A DNA stretch of 55,653 bases from Nitrospirales bacterium (GCA_012270585.1 JAAXIB010000025.1:1-55653); one strand, 5' to 3'. Positions 43,765 to 52,743 are shown, counted from the first letter of the stretch. Made by a program: numbers and translations. The notes: a model not told the origin generated them from the sequence alone.

Positions 43765-45183
43765 ATGTTTAAGAAAATCCTCGTGGCAAATCGTGGCGAG
43801 ATCGCAATGCGGGTCATCCGGGCCTGTCGTGAACTCAGCATCGCCACGGCTGCCATTTATGCTGAGTGCGAAGCCACGGCAATTTACGTCAAAAAGGCAC
43901 ATGAAGCGTATTTGGTAGGTCCCGGTCCGGTCCAAGGCTTCCTGGATGCCCGGCAAATCGTCAACTTAGCCAAACGCATCGGCGCCGATGCGATTCATCC
44001 CGGATACGGGTTTTTGGCGGAAAATGCCCAGTTCGCCCATTTCTGTCGAGAGGCAGGCATCACGTTTATCGGTCCGACTCCCGAGGCCTTGGAACTGCTG
44101 GGCGACAAAGTGCGGGCCAGGGAACTCGCCCAACAAATCGGGATCCCCGTGGTTCCGGGAACCGACGGTTGTATCCAAAGCGTCGAAGAAGGCCTGAACT
44201 TTGCCCAATCCGTCGGCTATCCGGTGATGGTCAAGGCCAGTGCCGGTGGAGGGGGGCGTGGACTTCGCGTCGTCCGTTCCGATGAAGAACTGAAAGAGGC
44301 CATGGAATCCGGGGCCCGGGAAGCATTGGCGGCTTTCGGGAACGCCGATCTTTTTCTTGAAAAATACATTGAACGACCGCATCACATCGAATTCCAACTC
44401 CTCGCGGACAAGGAAGGACACTTCGTGCATCTGGGCGAACGTGATTGTTCCATCCAGCGTCGCCATCAAAAAATGATCGAAATTGCCCCTTCCCTGATCC
44501 TGACGCCTCAACTGAGGGGCCAGATGGGCGATGCCGCAATTGCGCTGGGGCGTGCCGCGAAATTTGAAAACGCCGGCACCGTCGAATTCCTGTTGGATCA
44601 GGAGGGCCGGTACTATTTCATCGAAATGAATCCAAGAATTCAGGTGGAGCACACGGTCACGGAACAGATCACGACCATCGATATCGTGCAGTCCCAAATT
44701 TGGATTGCCGCAGGACGACCGCTCGTGTTCGGGCAACATGAAGTGAATCTTCAAGGCCACGCGATTCAATGTCGGATTAACGCCGAAGACCCTCAAAACG
44801 GGTTTCGTCCTTCTTCGGGTAAGATCACGGCATACCTGTCTCCTGGCGGAATTGGAGTGCGGATCGACGGCGTTGTGTACAAAGACTATACCGTCCCTCC
44901 CTATTACGACGCGTTGTTGGCCAAAATGACGGTACAAGGCCGGACTTGGGACGAAGCCGTTCGGCGAACGCACCGCTCACTGGAGGAATTTTTGTTGCGG
45001 GGAGTCAAAACGACCATTCCCTTTTTGAAGAACATTATGGAAGAACCCGATTTCGAGTCCGGAAAATTCGACACGTTTTATCTGGATTCTCACCCGGATC
45101 TTTATCACTACGACCATGCCTTGGTATCGGAAGATCTTGTGGTGGCGCTCTCTGCCGCCATTGCAGCGTATGAAGGGCTGTAA
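43765..45183 (+). CDS. pycA: pyruvate carboxylase subunit A (biotin carboxylase)
   Basis: A 472-residue ATP-grasp biotin carboxylase. FKKILVANRGEIAMRVIRAC, the glycine-rich loop KASAGGGGRGLRVVRSDEEL, LGERDCSIQRRHQKMIEIAP and YFIEMNPRIQVEHTVTEQIT are all intact. It could be AccC, but the following gene encodes the carboxyltransferase of two-subunit pyruvate carboxylase (42 bases apart), which makes oxaloacetate from pyruvate. This suits an anaplerotic step in a reductive TCA organism. Confidence 0.93.
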   Translation: MFKKILVANRGEIAMRVIRACRELSIATAAIYAECEATAIYVKKAHEAYLVGPGPVQGFLDARQIVNLAKRIGADAIHPGYGFLAENAQFAHFCREAGITFIGPTPEALELLGDKVRARELAQQIGIPVVPGTDGCIQSVEEGLNFAQSVGYPVMVKASAGGGGRGLRVVRSDEELKEAMESGAREALAAFGNADLFLEKYIERPHHIEFQLLADKEGHFVHLGERDCSIQRRHQKMIEIAPSLILTPQLRGQMGDAAIALGRAAKFENAGTVEFLLDQEGRYYFIEMNPRIQVEHTVTEQITTIDIVQSQIWIAAGRPLVFGQHEVNLQGHAIQCRINAEDPQNGFRPSSGKITAYLSPGGIGVRIDGVVYKDYTVPPYYDALLAKMTVQGRTWDEAVRRTHRSLEEFLLRGVKTTIPFLKNIMEEPDFESGKFDTFYLDSHPDLYHYDHALVSEDLVVALSAAIAAYEGL

Positions 45184-45224
45184 CGCCTCACCGGCAACGA
45201 GTATCTTTAACGCAAAGGCACCCC

Positions 45225-47168
45225 ATGGCAAAGAAACCAACATTCTGGGATAAGTTCAAAAGACGCACCGGAGCATCCAAAAAGCGACGAAAGGGCAAAC
45301 GTCCAGATACGTTCGAACTGGAAGCCTCGCCGGGACGCAAGCTCCACCTCACGGACGTGTCCTTACGAGACGGGCATCAATCACTGCTGGCGACGCGCAT
45401 GCGCACGGAAGACCTGATCCCGACGGCGGAGCAACTGGACGCGGTAGGGTTGTGGTCCATGGAAGTCTGGGGAGGCGCAACGTTCGACGCCTGCCTGCGA
45501 TTTCTGAAAGAAGATCCGTGGGAACGGTTACGAGCCTTCCGCCAGGCTGCTCCCAACACCAGGCTGCAAATGCTGCTCCGGGGGCAAAACCTGGTCGGGT
45601 ACCGGCACTACGCCGACGACGTCCTGGAACAATTCATTGTCAAGTCCGCGGAACACGGCATTGACGTCTTTCGTATTTTCGACGCATTGAATGACATTCG
45701 AAACCTTCAATCAGCCATCAGAGTGGTCCGGGAGTGCAACAAACACGTAGAAGCGACGATTTGCTATACGGTCAGCCCCGTGCACAGCCTGCATCACTTC
45801 GTGGAACAGGCCAAACGACTGGAAGATCTTGGTACGAATACCATCTGCATCAAGGATATGGCCGGGCTCTTACCGCCTTTCGAAGCCTATGCGCTCATCA
45901 AACGGTTGAAGGCAGCCGTTCGTGTCCCCATCCATCTTCATACGCACTATACGTCCGGAATGGCCTCGATGTCGTCACTCATGGCGGTTCTCGGCGGTCT
46001 CGACATTTTGGATACGGCCCTGTCCCCACTCGCTGGGGGCACGTCCCATCCCCCCACGGAAACCTTTATTGCTGCCCTGAAAAAAACCCCATATGACACC
46101 GGATTGGATTTGTCCCAGTTCGCTCCCATCGCGGAACAACTGCGGGCGGCAAGAAAGAAATATCACCAATTTGAAAGTGACTTCACGGGCGTCGATACGG
46201 ACGTCCTGTTATCGCAGGTGCCGGGCGGCATGATTTCGAACCTGGCATCCCAATTGGCGGAACAAAATGCCATAGAGAAAATGAAAGAAGTGCTGGAGGA
46301 AATCCCACGGGTTCGCAAAGACATGGGGTACCCTCCGTTGGTGACCCCCACCAGTCAAATCGTTGGCACACAAGCGACTCTGAACGTGATGACCGGCGAA
46401 CGGTACAAAGTCATCACCAATGAAGCCAAGAATTATTTTTTGGGGCTGTACGGCGAACCGCCGGGTTCCTTGGACTCGACCACACAGCAAAAAGCCATTG
46501 CCGACAACGCTCCTATTTCAAACAGACCGGCGGATAACCTTACCCCTGAATTGGAAACCGTCAAAAAAGATTTAAGTGAGCATGACGTATCGGAAGAAGA
46601 CGTGTTGTCGTATGCCCTGTTCCCTTCCGTTGCGTTACAGTTTATCCACGAACGCGCGAGCGGAGAGCTCCGGCCCGAAGTCCTTGAACCGCCGGGAGGA
46701 GGACAAGGCAGCCCGTCAACCCATGAGTTACATCTTGCCCCTATCGAATTTAACGTGACCCTCCACGGTGAATCGTATCACGTACGGGTTTCAGGCTCCG
46801 GACGATCCATCGACGGGAAGAAGCCCTACTATATCAAGGTCGATGACAAACTCGAAGAAGTCTACCTGGAACCACTGCAGGAAGTATTGGCCAGCGGACC
46901 CGAAACGCCCGCCTCAACCGGCGCCGCCAAAGGAGAACGCCCCAAACCCGGCAGCCCGGGAGACGTCACGACCCCTATGCCGGGCCGTGTCGTGAAAATC
47001 CTCGTCACGGAAGGCACCAGGGTCGCTGCTGAAGATCCGGTTATCGTGATTGAAGCGATGAAAATGGAAAACCGGGTCACCGCACCGATTGAAGGCACGG
47101 TGAAGGCCATTTACGTCAATGAAGGCGACCTCGTCAATTGCGAGGAGACCCTGATCCGACTCGAATAA
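45225..47168 (+). CDS. pycB: pyruvate carboxylase subunit B (carboxyltransferase plus biotin carrier)
   Basis: A 647-residue protein. The carboxyltransferase domain starts with HLTDVSLRDGHQSLLATRMR; IHLHTHYTSGMASMSSLMAV carries metal-binding histidines. After an acidic linker and a conserved PYC_OADA domain, the C-terminal biotinyl domain has VIEAMKMENRV with the biotinylated Lys near residue 613. It resembles oxaloacetate decarboxylase alpha, but pairing with a biotin carboxylase and absence of the membrane beta/gamma subunits favour pyruvate carboxylase. Confidence 0.93.
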   Translation: MAKKPTFWDKFKRRTGASKKRRKGKRPDTFELEASPGRKLHLTDVSLRDGHQSLLATRMRTEDLIPTAEQLDAVGLWSMEVWGGATFDACLRFLKEDPWERLRAFRQAAPNTRLQMLLRGQNLVGYRHYADDVLEQFIVKSAEHGIDVFRIFDALNDIRNLQSAIRVVRECNKHVEATICYTVSPVHSLHHFVEQAKRLEDLGTNTICIKDMAGLLPPFEAYALIKRLKAAVRVPIHLHTHYTSGMASMSSLMAVLGGLDILDTALSPLAGGTSHPPTETFIAALKKTPYDTGLDLSQFAPIAEQLRAARKKYHQFESDFTGVDTDVLLSQVPGGMISNLASQLAEQNAIEKMKEVLEEIPRVRKDMGYPPLVTPTSQIVGTQATLNVMTGERYKVITNEAKNYFLGLYGEPPGSLDSTTQQKAIADNAPISNRPADNLTPELETVKKDLSEHDVSEEDVLSYALFPSVALQFIHERASGELRPEVLEPPGGGQGSPSTHELHLAPIEFNVTLHGESYHVRVSGSGRSIDGKKPYYIKVDDKLEEVYLEPLQEVLASGPETPASTGAAKGERPKPGSPGDVTTPMPGRVVKILVTEGTRVAAEDPVIVIEAMKMENRVTAPIEGTVKAIYVNEGDLVNCEETLIRLE

Positions 47169-47196
47169 GTAGGGACCAACGATCGTTGGTCCCTAC
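47169..47196. repeat. perfect 28-base palindrome after pycB
   Basis: A palindrome with 14-base arms beginning GTAGGGACCAACGA starts one base after the pycB stop. It could end transcription or protect the mRNA 3' end, but no T-run follows. It shares its outer GTAGGGAC with the hairpin at 43699-43724. Confidence 0.85.
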
Positions 47197-47238
47197 AAGC
47201 AAGATACATCGACTCTGCCGCCGTGCTATTCTACCGCT

Positions 47239-48165
47239 GTGACAACCTCTTCCCCTCTTCGTATTCCCTCCCACATTGACCTGCTCCATCGACACACCGT
47301 TCATACCACGACTGTAAACGGACATCACGTCGCCTATCTGGACAACGGGGAAGGCTCGCCCGTTATCCTGATTCACGGGCTGGGAGGCTCCATGTGGCAT
47401 TGGGAACACCAACAAGTCACCCTTGCGCAATCGCATCGGATCATTACGCCTGATTTGTTGGGTTCAGGACTGTCCGAGAAACCTGAACGCCCGTATTCTC
47501 CGGACTTTCTCATTGATACCTTCCGCACGTTCATGGATAACCTTCATATTCAGAAAGCCATATTGATCGGCAGTTCCATGGGAGCCGGTCTCGCAATCGG
47601 GATGAGCCTGGAGCATCCGGACCGCGTCGCCAAACTCGTGCTTATCGGGGGATTTCCCCCCAGAATTCTCGACAACCTTCAATCGCCAAGAACCAAACAG
47701 TTCATCAAGCACCGGCCGGCACTCTGGTTGTCAAAATTGGGAAGTTGGGTAACCGACCGATGGTCCATCAAACTCATTCTGAAAGAAATCATCCACGATC
47801 AGGCCCTGATTTCCCCGATGGTCGTGGAACGTGCTCACCACCTTCGCGCTCAACCCGGATTCTTCTATGCCATGTATTCACAACTGGACCAGATCCCGGA
47901 ATGGGAAACGACGTTTGTCCCCCGATTGACGGACATTTCACATGCCACGCTCATTATCTGGGGAGCATACGATAAGATCTTCCCCCCTTCGGTAGGGCAA
48001 ACCCTGCACACGACCATACCCGACAGTTCATTCCTCCTGGCGCCGAATTCCGGACACCTCCCTCAATGGGAAAATCCCGACTTCGTCAACCCTGCCCTCC
48101 TGAGGTTCCTGGCCGACAACGCGATCCCACGCCAGGAATGTCAGGCTGCGCCAAGATTGACCTGA
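47239..48165 (+). CDS. alpha/beta hydrolase
   Basis: A 308-residue hydrolase with a GTG start. The oxyanion region is VILIHGLGGSMWHWEHQQVT, the nucleophile elbow is GSSMGAG, the acid lies in IIWGAYDKIFPP and the histidine in NSGHLPQWENPD. No signal peptide, so cytoplasmic. Substrate unknown; esterase or C-C hydrolase are equally possible. Confidence 0.9.
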   Translation: MTTSSPLRIPSHIDLLHRHTVHTTTVNGHHVAYLDNGEGSPVILIHGLGGSMWHWEHQQVTLAQSHRIITPDLLGSGLSEKPERPYSPDFLIDTFRTFMDNLHIQKAILIGSSMGAGLAIGMSLEHPDRVAKLVLIGGFPPRILDNLQSPRTKQFIKHRPALWLSKLGSWVTDRWSIKLILKEIIHDQALISPMVVERAHHLRAQPGFFYAMYSQLDQIPEWETTFVPRLTDISHATLIIWGAYDKIFPPSVGQTLHTTIPDSSFLLAPNSGHLPQWENPDFVNPALLRFLADNAIPRQECQAAPRLT

Positions 48166-48271
48166 TCTCATCAGATTGACGTATTTATGATGTATTTACA
48201 ATCTATTTATATACTTTTTAGCTCATATTTGATGCATTTGGTATACTTTTTGGATACGGTTCAACCATTTC

Positions 48272-48300
48272 TTGACAGTTCCGCGAACCTGCCGTATAAA
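48272..48300 (+). promoter_or_regulatory. strong sigma70 promoter for the thiol peroxidase
   Basis: Perfect TTGACA (48272-48277), 17-base spacer and TATAAA (48295-48300). Transcription should start near 48307, giving a leader of about 55 bases that contains a GATTCG/CGAATC stem and ends in GGGAGGT. Confidence 0.8.
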
Positions 48301-48362
48301 ATTTTCAGCTCACAATCCCTCGATTCGCAGACGATCGAATCAAGTCAAGGGAGGTCCTGCTC

Positions 48363-49016
48363 ATGAGAAATTTCATGCAATGCCCGCCCATCCTCATCAG
48401 CCTGATGGTTTTGTTCACGTTCAGTGGATGTGCCTCATTTGAAACCCGGGTGGATTCAGGCTTCTCTTACCAATCCTTTCCGATCGCCAAGGGCACGGCC
48501 ACTGCCGGCGCAGGATCCACCATTGCCTTTCGGGATTCCTCCCTCGCGTTGGCCGGCCCCGGGATCTCTGCCGGGGAAACGCTGCGTTCCGTGAAACTCG
48601 CCAAAGGGGATTTGTCGCTCCAGGACATTACCGAGACAAAAGGCAACGTACGCATCATCAGCGTGGTCCCCTCCCTCGATACGAAAGTGTGTGAACAGCA
48701 AACCCATTACCTCAGCGAGAAGAACAACGGCCTCGATGCGAAGATCAACCTCTATACCATCAGCGTCGATACCCCCTTTGCTCAAGACCGCTTTGCCAAA
48801 GAAGCAAAAATCAACAACGTCACGTTTTTATCAGACTATCGGGGTGGAGAGTTTGGACGCACCCATGGACTTTTATTGAATGGCCCGCATTTACTCGCCC
48901 GTGCGGTATTGGTCGTGGATAAAAACAACATCATCCGCTATCTGCAAATTACCCCAAATCTTGCGAACATGCCGGACATGGAGGCTGCCTTCGCTGCCGC
49001 ACGAGCCTTACTCTAA
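48363..49016 (+). CDS. tpx: lipid-anchored thiol peroxidase (Tpx)
   Basis: A 217-residue Tpx-type peroxiredoxin. VVPSLDTKVCEQQTHYLSEK holds the peroxidatic cysteine in the Tpx setting, and FLSDYRGGEFGRTHGLLLNG and LARAVLVVDKNNIIRYLQIT are the usual later motifs. Unlike most Tpx it has a lipoprotein signal (VLFTFSGCASFETR), placing it in the periplasm on a membrane. The strong promoter upstream suggests high expression. Confidence 0.9.
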   Translation: MRNFMQCPPILISLMVLFTFSGCASFETRVDSGFSYQSFPIAKGTATAGAGSTIAFRDSSLALAGPGISAGETLRSVKLAKGDLSLQDITETKGNVRIISVVPSLDTKVCEQQTHYLSEKNNGLDAKINLYTISVDTPFAQDRFAKEAKINNVTFLSDYRGGEFGRTHGLLLNGPHLLARAVLVVDKNNIIRYLQITPNLANMPDMEAAFAAARALL

Positions 49017-49032
49017 ACGCACCGGAAACATT

Positions 49033-49701
49033 GTGAGTTTCACCAGACGTTTACAACAGTTGGCCAAGCCGATCTGGGACACGCAACTCAAGCATCCCTT
49101 CGTGGTGGCCCTTGGGAAAGGCACTCTATCCCAACGCAAGTTCCGGTATTATATCCTGCAGGATGCCCGATATCTCGAGGAACTCGCCCGGATATTCGCC
49201 TTGGGCGCACAAAAAGCCCAAGACCCTGAGACGGCGCTTCGTTTTGCCAAACTCGTTGAAGAAACCATCGTGGTCGAACGCGGGTTGCACGAAACCTACG
49301 GCAAGCAATGGAAGCTCACGGCCGCCGACATGCGACGCACGCCTCTTTCCCCGACGAACTACGCCTACTGCCGGCACATGCGAAGCACGGCCCAAACCGG
49401 CACCTTGGCCGAACTCACGGTCGTGGCCCTGCCGTGCGCATGGATTTATTGTGTCGTGGGCCAACATCTGTTGCGAAAGGGGCCCCCGTCATCAAAACAT
49501 CCTTACCGGGACTGGTTGCTGTTATACGGCTCTCCGGAATTTGCCGAAGTCACCCGATGGATGCGCGCGCTGGTCGACAAAGAAGCCAGACGGGCCGGCA
49601 AGGCTGAAAAAGAGCGGATGAGTGAAGCATTTCTCACCAGTTCGCGCTATGAATGGATGTTTTGGGACATGGCCTGGCGTGAAGAACAATGGCCGGTCTG
49701 A
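49033..49701 (+). CDS. tenA: TenA-family thiaminase II / aminopyrimidine aminohydrolase
   Basis: A 222-residue all-helical protein starting at a GTG 16 bases after tpx. WDTQLKHPFVVALGKGTLSQ, RKFRYYILQDARYLEELARI, TLAELTVVALPCAWIYCVVG (catalytic Cys) and the C-terminal RYEWMFWDMAW with the acid pair match TenA. It salvages thiamine pyrimidine. No other thi genes are adjacent. Confidence 0.9.
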   Translation: MSFTRRLQQLAKPIWDTQLKHPFVVALGKGTLSQRKFRYYILQDARYLEELARIFALGAQKAQDPETALRFAKLVEETIVVERGLHETYGKQWKLTAADMRRTPLSPTNYAYCRHMRSTAQTGTLAELTVVALPCAWIYCVVGQHLLRKGPPSSKHPYRDWLLLYGSPEFAEVTRWMRALVDKEARRAGKAEKERMSEAFLTSSRYEWMFWDMAWREEQWPV

Positions 49702-49740
49702 CGATCGACCTCGACGACCAAGGGGAGACTTGGCCCAACG

Positions 49741-50265
49741 ATGCCCACCCTTCACTTTCTTTCTGAGTTCCGAAAAAAAGAGCTGAGCCCTCTCAGAAAT
49801 GAAGAAGGGGTGACGTATCTGGCTTTGATGTTTTTCGTGGCACTCGTTGGGATCTCCCTTATGGCAGTCAACCAACATTGGTCGTTCATTCTCAAACGCG
49901 ACCGTGAAAAAGAGTTGTCCTTTCGGGGCATGCGAATTAAACAAGCCATTGAACGGTATGCAGCCGACTTCGAAGTCCAAAAAGGCACGCGGCAGAATCA
50001 GTATCCCTTGACCTTGGAAGCTCTGACTAAACGGCCCAAACGCTACCTGCAGGTCGTCTACATGGACCCGATCACCGGAGAGGATTTTGAACTCATTAAG
50101 AAGGGGGGCGAAATCCACGGGGTGCGGAGTGTGAGCCTTGATCCGCCTTTGGACCAAGTGACGTTTCAAGCAGCCCGACGGTATCGCGATATATTCTTCG
50201 AGGCCTCGCCCCCCCGTGGCGAACCCCAAAGCATGGTCAAAGCCGAAGAAAAACCCACCTTCTAA
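49741..50265 (+). CDS. type II secretion/pilin-like pseudopilin
   Basis: A 174-residue protein with one hydrophobic segment (NEEGVTYLALMFFVALVGIS) near residues 20-40 preceded by a charged leader, the class III signal style of pseudopilins. EKELSFRGMRIKQAIERYAA and YPLTLEALTKRPKRYLQVVY with MDPITGEDF match GspG-like core domains. No secretion genes are beside it, so it probably serves a system elsewhere. Confidence 0.75.
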   Translation: MPTLHFLSEFRKKELSPLRNEEGVTYLALMFFVALVGISLMAVNQHWSFILKRDREKELSFRGMRIKQAIERYAADFEVQKGTRQNQYPLTLEALTKRPKRYLQVVYMDPITGEDFELIKKGGEIHGVRSVSLDPPLDQVTFQAARRYRDIFFEASPPRGEPQSMVKAEEKPTF

Positions 50266-50405
50266 GACCCGGGCCTCATCATGAGCCCTTCGCATCCGCT
50301 CAGGGTGACAGGGATCTTCGGGCTCTGAAATCAATCCAGCAACCAACCTGCTGTTGGGTGAGTCACGAAAAGGACAAACCCAGACGCCTGTGAGAGTTCG
50401 GTCTG

Positions 50406-50447
50406 TTATTTTCCGGTGGTTGGACATTATTTTCCGGCAACTGGATA
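50406..50447. repeat. two adjacent 21-base direct repeats
   Basis: TTATTTTCCGGTGGTTGGAC plus A (50406-50426) is directly followed by TTATTTTCCGGCAACTGGAT plus A (50427-50447). The two share 16 of 21 bases, with a period of two helical turns. The pattern recalls IS21-type terminal repeats or operator iterons. Confidence 0.7.
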
Positions 50448-50535
50448 TTCCCCATTGTTAGATCAAGCGACAAAATATGAGAATGATTATGGTAATTAAA
50501 ATAGACATCCAAGCTATTCGTTACGGAGGTGAACC

Positions 50536-51486
50536 ATGCTCAGTCAGATTATTCGTGCATTGATCGCTATTGTCGTTTTCGTTGCCAGTCCCGAGTTGGC
50601 ATTGGCAAAACTCAGCGATGCCGAACGCCAGAGCTACCTCAAGCAGGCCGATAGACTCACATCTTCCTTGGCTAAACAGATCTTTGCCACACTGGGTCCA
50701 AAGGGGTGTCAGGGCATCACGGAAAAGGAGTGGCAAGACTTACTCCAAAAAACAGTCTCAGAGAGAACACGCTTTCACATTTTTTTCACGTATGCACGAT
50801 GTCTCATCAACTCCCTCGGCCAAGCCCAAACTCAAGAAGCCGTTGCGGTTTTACAAAAAGCTCTCAGCCTCAAACCCGGTAACGCCGCAGTTCTCGCCCT
50901 GTTGGCTGAGGCCCACTTTCTACGGGGGGAAGACGAACAAGTTATTGAGGCACTGCAACAGGTTCAGACTTTGGAAGGCCTACACGCTCCGGAACTGTAC
51001 GACCGACTTAGTTTTTCTAAATTCCGAATGGCTTCGGGACCACTCATGCTCAATCGAAAGTCGGAAAGGGAGGCATTACTCAGAGAATCCAAAGAGTATT
51101 TTGAACGGGCCATTGCTCTGGCGCCCTGGCATCCCAATTATCAGTATCACCTTTCTCATACCTATATGTCTCAGGGACTGTATGAGGATGCCATTGAAAA
51201 AATGTAAGAAGCGATCTCGATGGTGCCCGATTTTGACGAGTGGAATGACTAGCAGAAAACCTTCGCGTTGGCGGACTACTACGTCAATCTGGGACAAATA
51301 TATTCATTTTATCAAAAATGGGATGAAGCCAAGGAAATGATCAATAAGGGAATAAATTTCACTCCCCCGGGAAGATTTCGAGACCATCTTGAGGTTCTTG
51401 GAAAAGCAACGTTGCAAGAAAAAGATATCTTCTTTAATCCATGGCCTCAAGAAGGAGAAGAGCAACATGAAGCGAGAACAAAATAG
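50536..51486 (+). pseudogene. secreted TPR protein interrupted by two in-frame stops
   Basis: The frame opens at ATG 50536 behind ACGGAGGTGAACC with a signal peptide (IIRALIAIVVFVASPELALA) and TPR-like repeats (EAVAVLQKALSLKPGNAAVL, YLSHTYMSQGLYEDAIEKM is read as helices). TAA at 51205-51207 and TAG at 51250-51252 interrupt it, yet the same frame continues as repeat-like sequence (YVNLGQIYSFYQKWDEAKEM) to 51486. Two nearby stops in an otherwise coherent frame indicate decay. Confidence 0.75.
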
Positions 51487-51556
51487 AAGAGGTATCATCC
51501 AATGGGTTGCCGTTTTATTCTTATTAGTAGGGCTTATTGCTGGTCCATTTTTATGA
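51467..51556 (+). CDS. possible 29-residue membrane peptide
   Basis: ATG at 51467 opens a peptide: MKREQNRRGIIQWVAVLFLL then VGLIAGPFL. It is a basic head plus one transmembrane segment. GAAGGAGAAGAG lies just upstream. Its stop overlaps ATGA at 51553, the start of the next frame. It could be a real small protein or a frameshifted remnant of one gene with the next. Confidence 0.3.
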   Translation: MKREQNRRGIIQWVAVLFLLVGLIAGPFL

Positions 51557-51723
51557 AATGGGTGCACGCGGAGGAGTGGGGTTCAGTTGTGATAATGGCA
51601 TATAATCCATGGACAGGCGCGTGGGAACGTATTGATGATTGGGTCATAGTCAACAGATCCATCCCGGCTGCCTCTGACTGCGAAGCAAACTGTCATTCTT
51701 GTAAATGTTCACTAATTCGCTGA
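51553..51723 (+). CDS. possible small protein or frameshifted remnant
   Basis: A 56-residue frame (MKWVHAEEWGSVVIMAYNPW, TGAWERIDDWVIVNRSIPAA, four cysteines near the end) overlapping the preceding peptide by ATGA. W-rich spacing and a C-terminal Cys pattern look protein-like. The left end of the downstream IS (51706) lies inside its last codons, so its natural end may be lost. Confidence 0.3.
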   Translation: MKWVHAEEWGSVVIMAYNPWTGAWERIDDWVIVNRSIPAASDCEANCHSCKCSLIR

Positions 51724-52743
51724 CAGAATGAAGGGACGACCCACCCTTTCACCTAGAGGCGAAGCCATGCGCAAGAATACTCACGACCAGACCTTCTACC
51801 ACAACTATGTCCGCAAGTGGAAATTCCTGATCAAGGAATACGAGTTGGTCAAACAGAAACGTCACCCCCCGTTCCACTTTGTCGCCGATTTCTACCGGTT
51901 TCATCAGACCCACCGGCAGACCTTCTTGAAATATTATCCCCGGTTCCGCCAGAGTGGGACGGAGCCGGCCTTGGGGCCCCAGCCGCGCGGCCCCAAGTGG
52001 AAACGGCGCCGCCCCTATGGGTCTAGTGAGCAACCGGTGCTCCTGTCCCGGCGCCAGGGCGTCAATCGCTATGAGATTTGTCAACTCCTGGCCCCGAAAC
52101 TCAAGCATCTGACCCCGTCACCGAGTACGGGCTATCGGCTCACCCAGCGGTACGGGCTGAACCGCTTGACGCCCAAGCTGCGAGAGGCGAACCGGCGCAT
52201 TGTGAACCAGAAAGCGGGCGCATTAGGGCATCTGGACTGCCAGCCTTTAAGCAAGGATCTGCTTGCGACCGAGCCCACGCGCTATTATCTGGTGTGTGTC
52301 ATCGACACCAGTACCCGCCTGGCTTGGGCGGACGTGGTCAGCGATCTGAAGAGTCTGACGGTGATGTTCAGCGCCGTGAAGAGCTTCACGCTGTTGCACC
52401 AGTGCTACCACCTCCAGTTTGCGGAGGTCTTCACGGACAATGGGGCGGAGTTCGCGGCCCCCACCCAGCCCGCCACGCCCCCGTTTGAACGCCTGCTGCG
52501 GGAACTGGGGATTAAGCATCGCTATACCCAGCCCTATCGGCCGCAAACCAACGGGAAGGTGGAACGGTTCTGGCGGACCTTGAACGAGGATCTGCTCGAT
52601 GGGACCACGTTTGCGGCCTTGGAGGAGTTGCAGGACGAATTGGCGCAATCTTTACTCTACTACAATGAGGTCAGACCCCATCAGGCGTTGCAGGGGAAAA
52701 CTCCGAAATAAATGAACGAATCTTGTCAACGAACTACTGAACA
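51706..52743 (+). mobile_element. IS481-family insertion sequence, apparently intact
   Basis: Terminal inverted repeats TGTTCACTAATTCGCTGACA (51706-51725) and, on the minus strand, TGTTCAGTAGTTCGTTGACA (52743-52724) match at 17 of 20 bases. They enclose one transposase gene. The total is about 1.04 kb. I see no target-site duplication. The right end abuts a copy of the dispersed repeat. Confidence 0.85.
51767..52711 (+). CDS. IS481-family DDE transposase
   Basis: A 314-residue transposase starting at 51767. The rve-type catalytic triad is D in GHLDCQPL, D in FTDNGAEF and E in GKVERFWRTL; RYTQPYRPQTNGKVERFWRT is the family hallmark and YYNEVRPHQALQGKTPK the end. It is open from end to end, so it may be active, though the extreme C-terminus is short. 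Confidence 0.9.
   Translation: MRKNTHDQTFYHNYVRKWKFLIKEYELVKQKRHPPFHFVADFYRFHQTHRQTFLKYYPRFRQSGTEPALGPQPRGPKWKRRRPYGSSEQPVLLSRRQGVNRYEICQLLAPKLKHLTPSPSTGYRLTQRYGLNRLTPKLREANRRIVNQKAGALGHLDCQPLSKDLLATEPTRYYLVCVIDTSTRLAWADVVSDLKSLTVMFSAVKSFTLLHQCYHLQFAEVFTDNGAEFAAPTQPATPPFERLLRELGIKHRYTQPYRPQTNGKVERFWRTLNEDLLDGTTFAALEELQDELAQSLLYYNEVRPHQALQGKTPK

Noticed and set aside
43966-44973. 335-codon open frame on the minus strand
   Set aside because: It is antisense to pycA, whose biotin carboxylase motifs are unmistakable.
49522-50427. 301-codon open frame on the minus strand
   Set aside because: It covers parts of tenA and the pseudopilin gene in antisense and has no recognisable domain.
50536-51486. 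Stop-codon recoding in the TPR gene
   Set aside because: TAA and TAG end many ordinary genes in this window, and two different stops so close together fit decay better.
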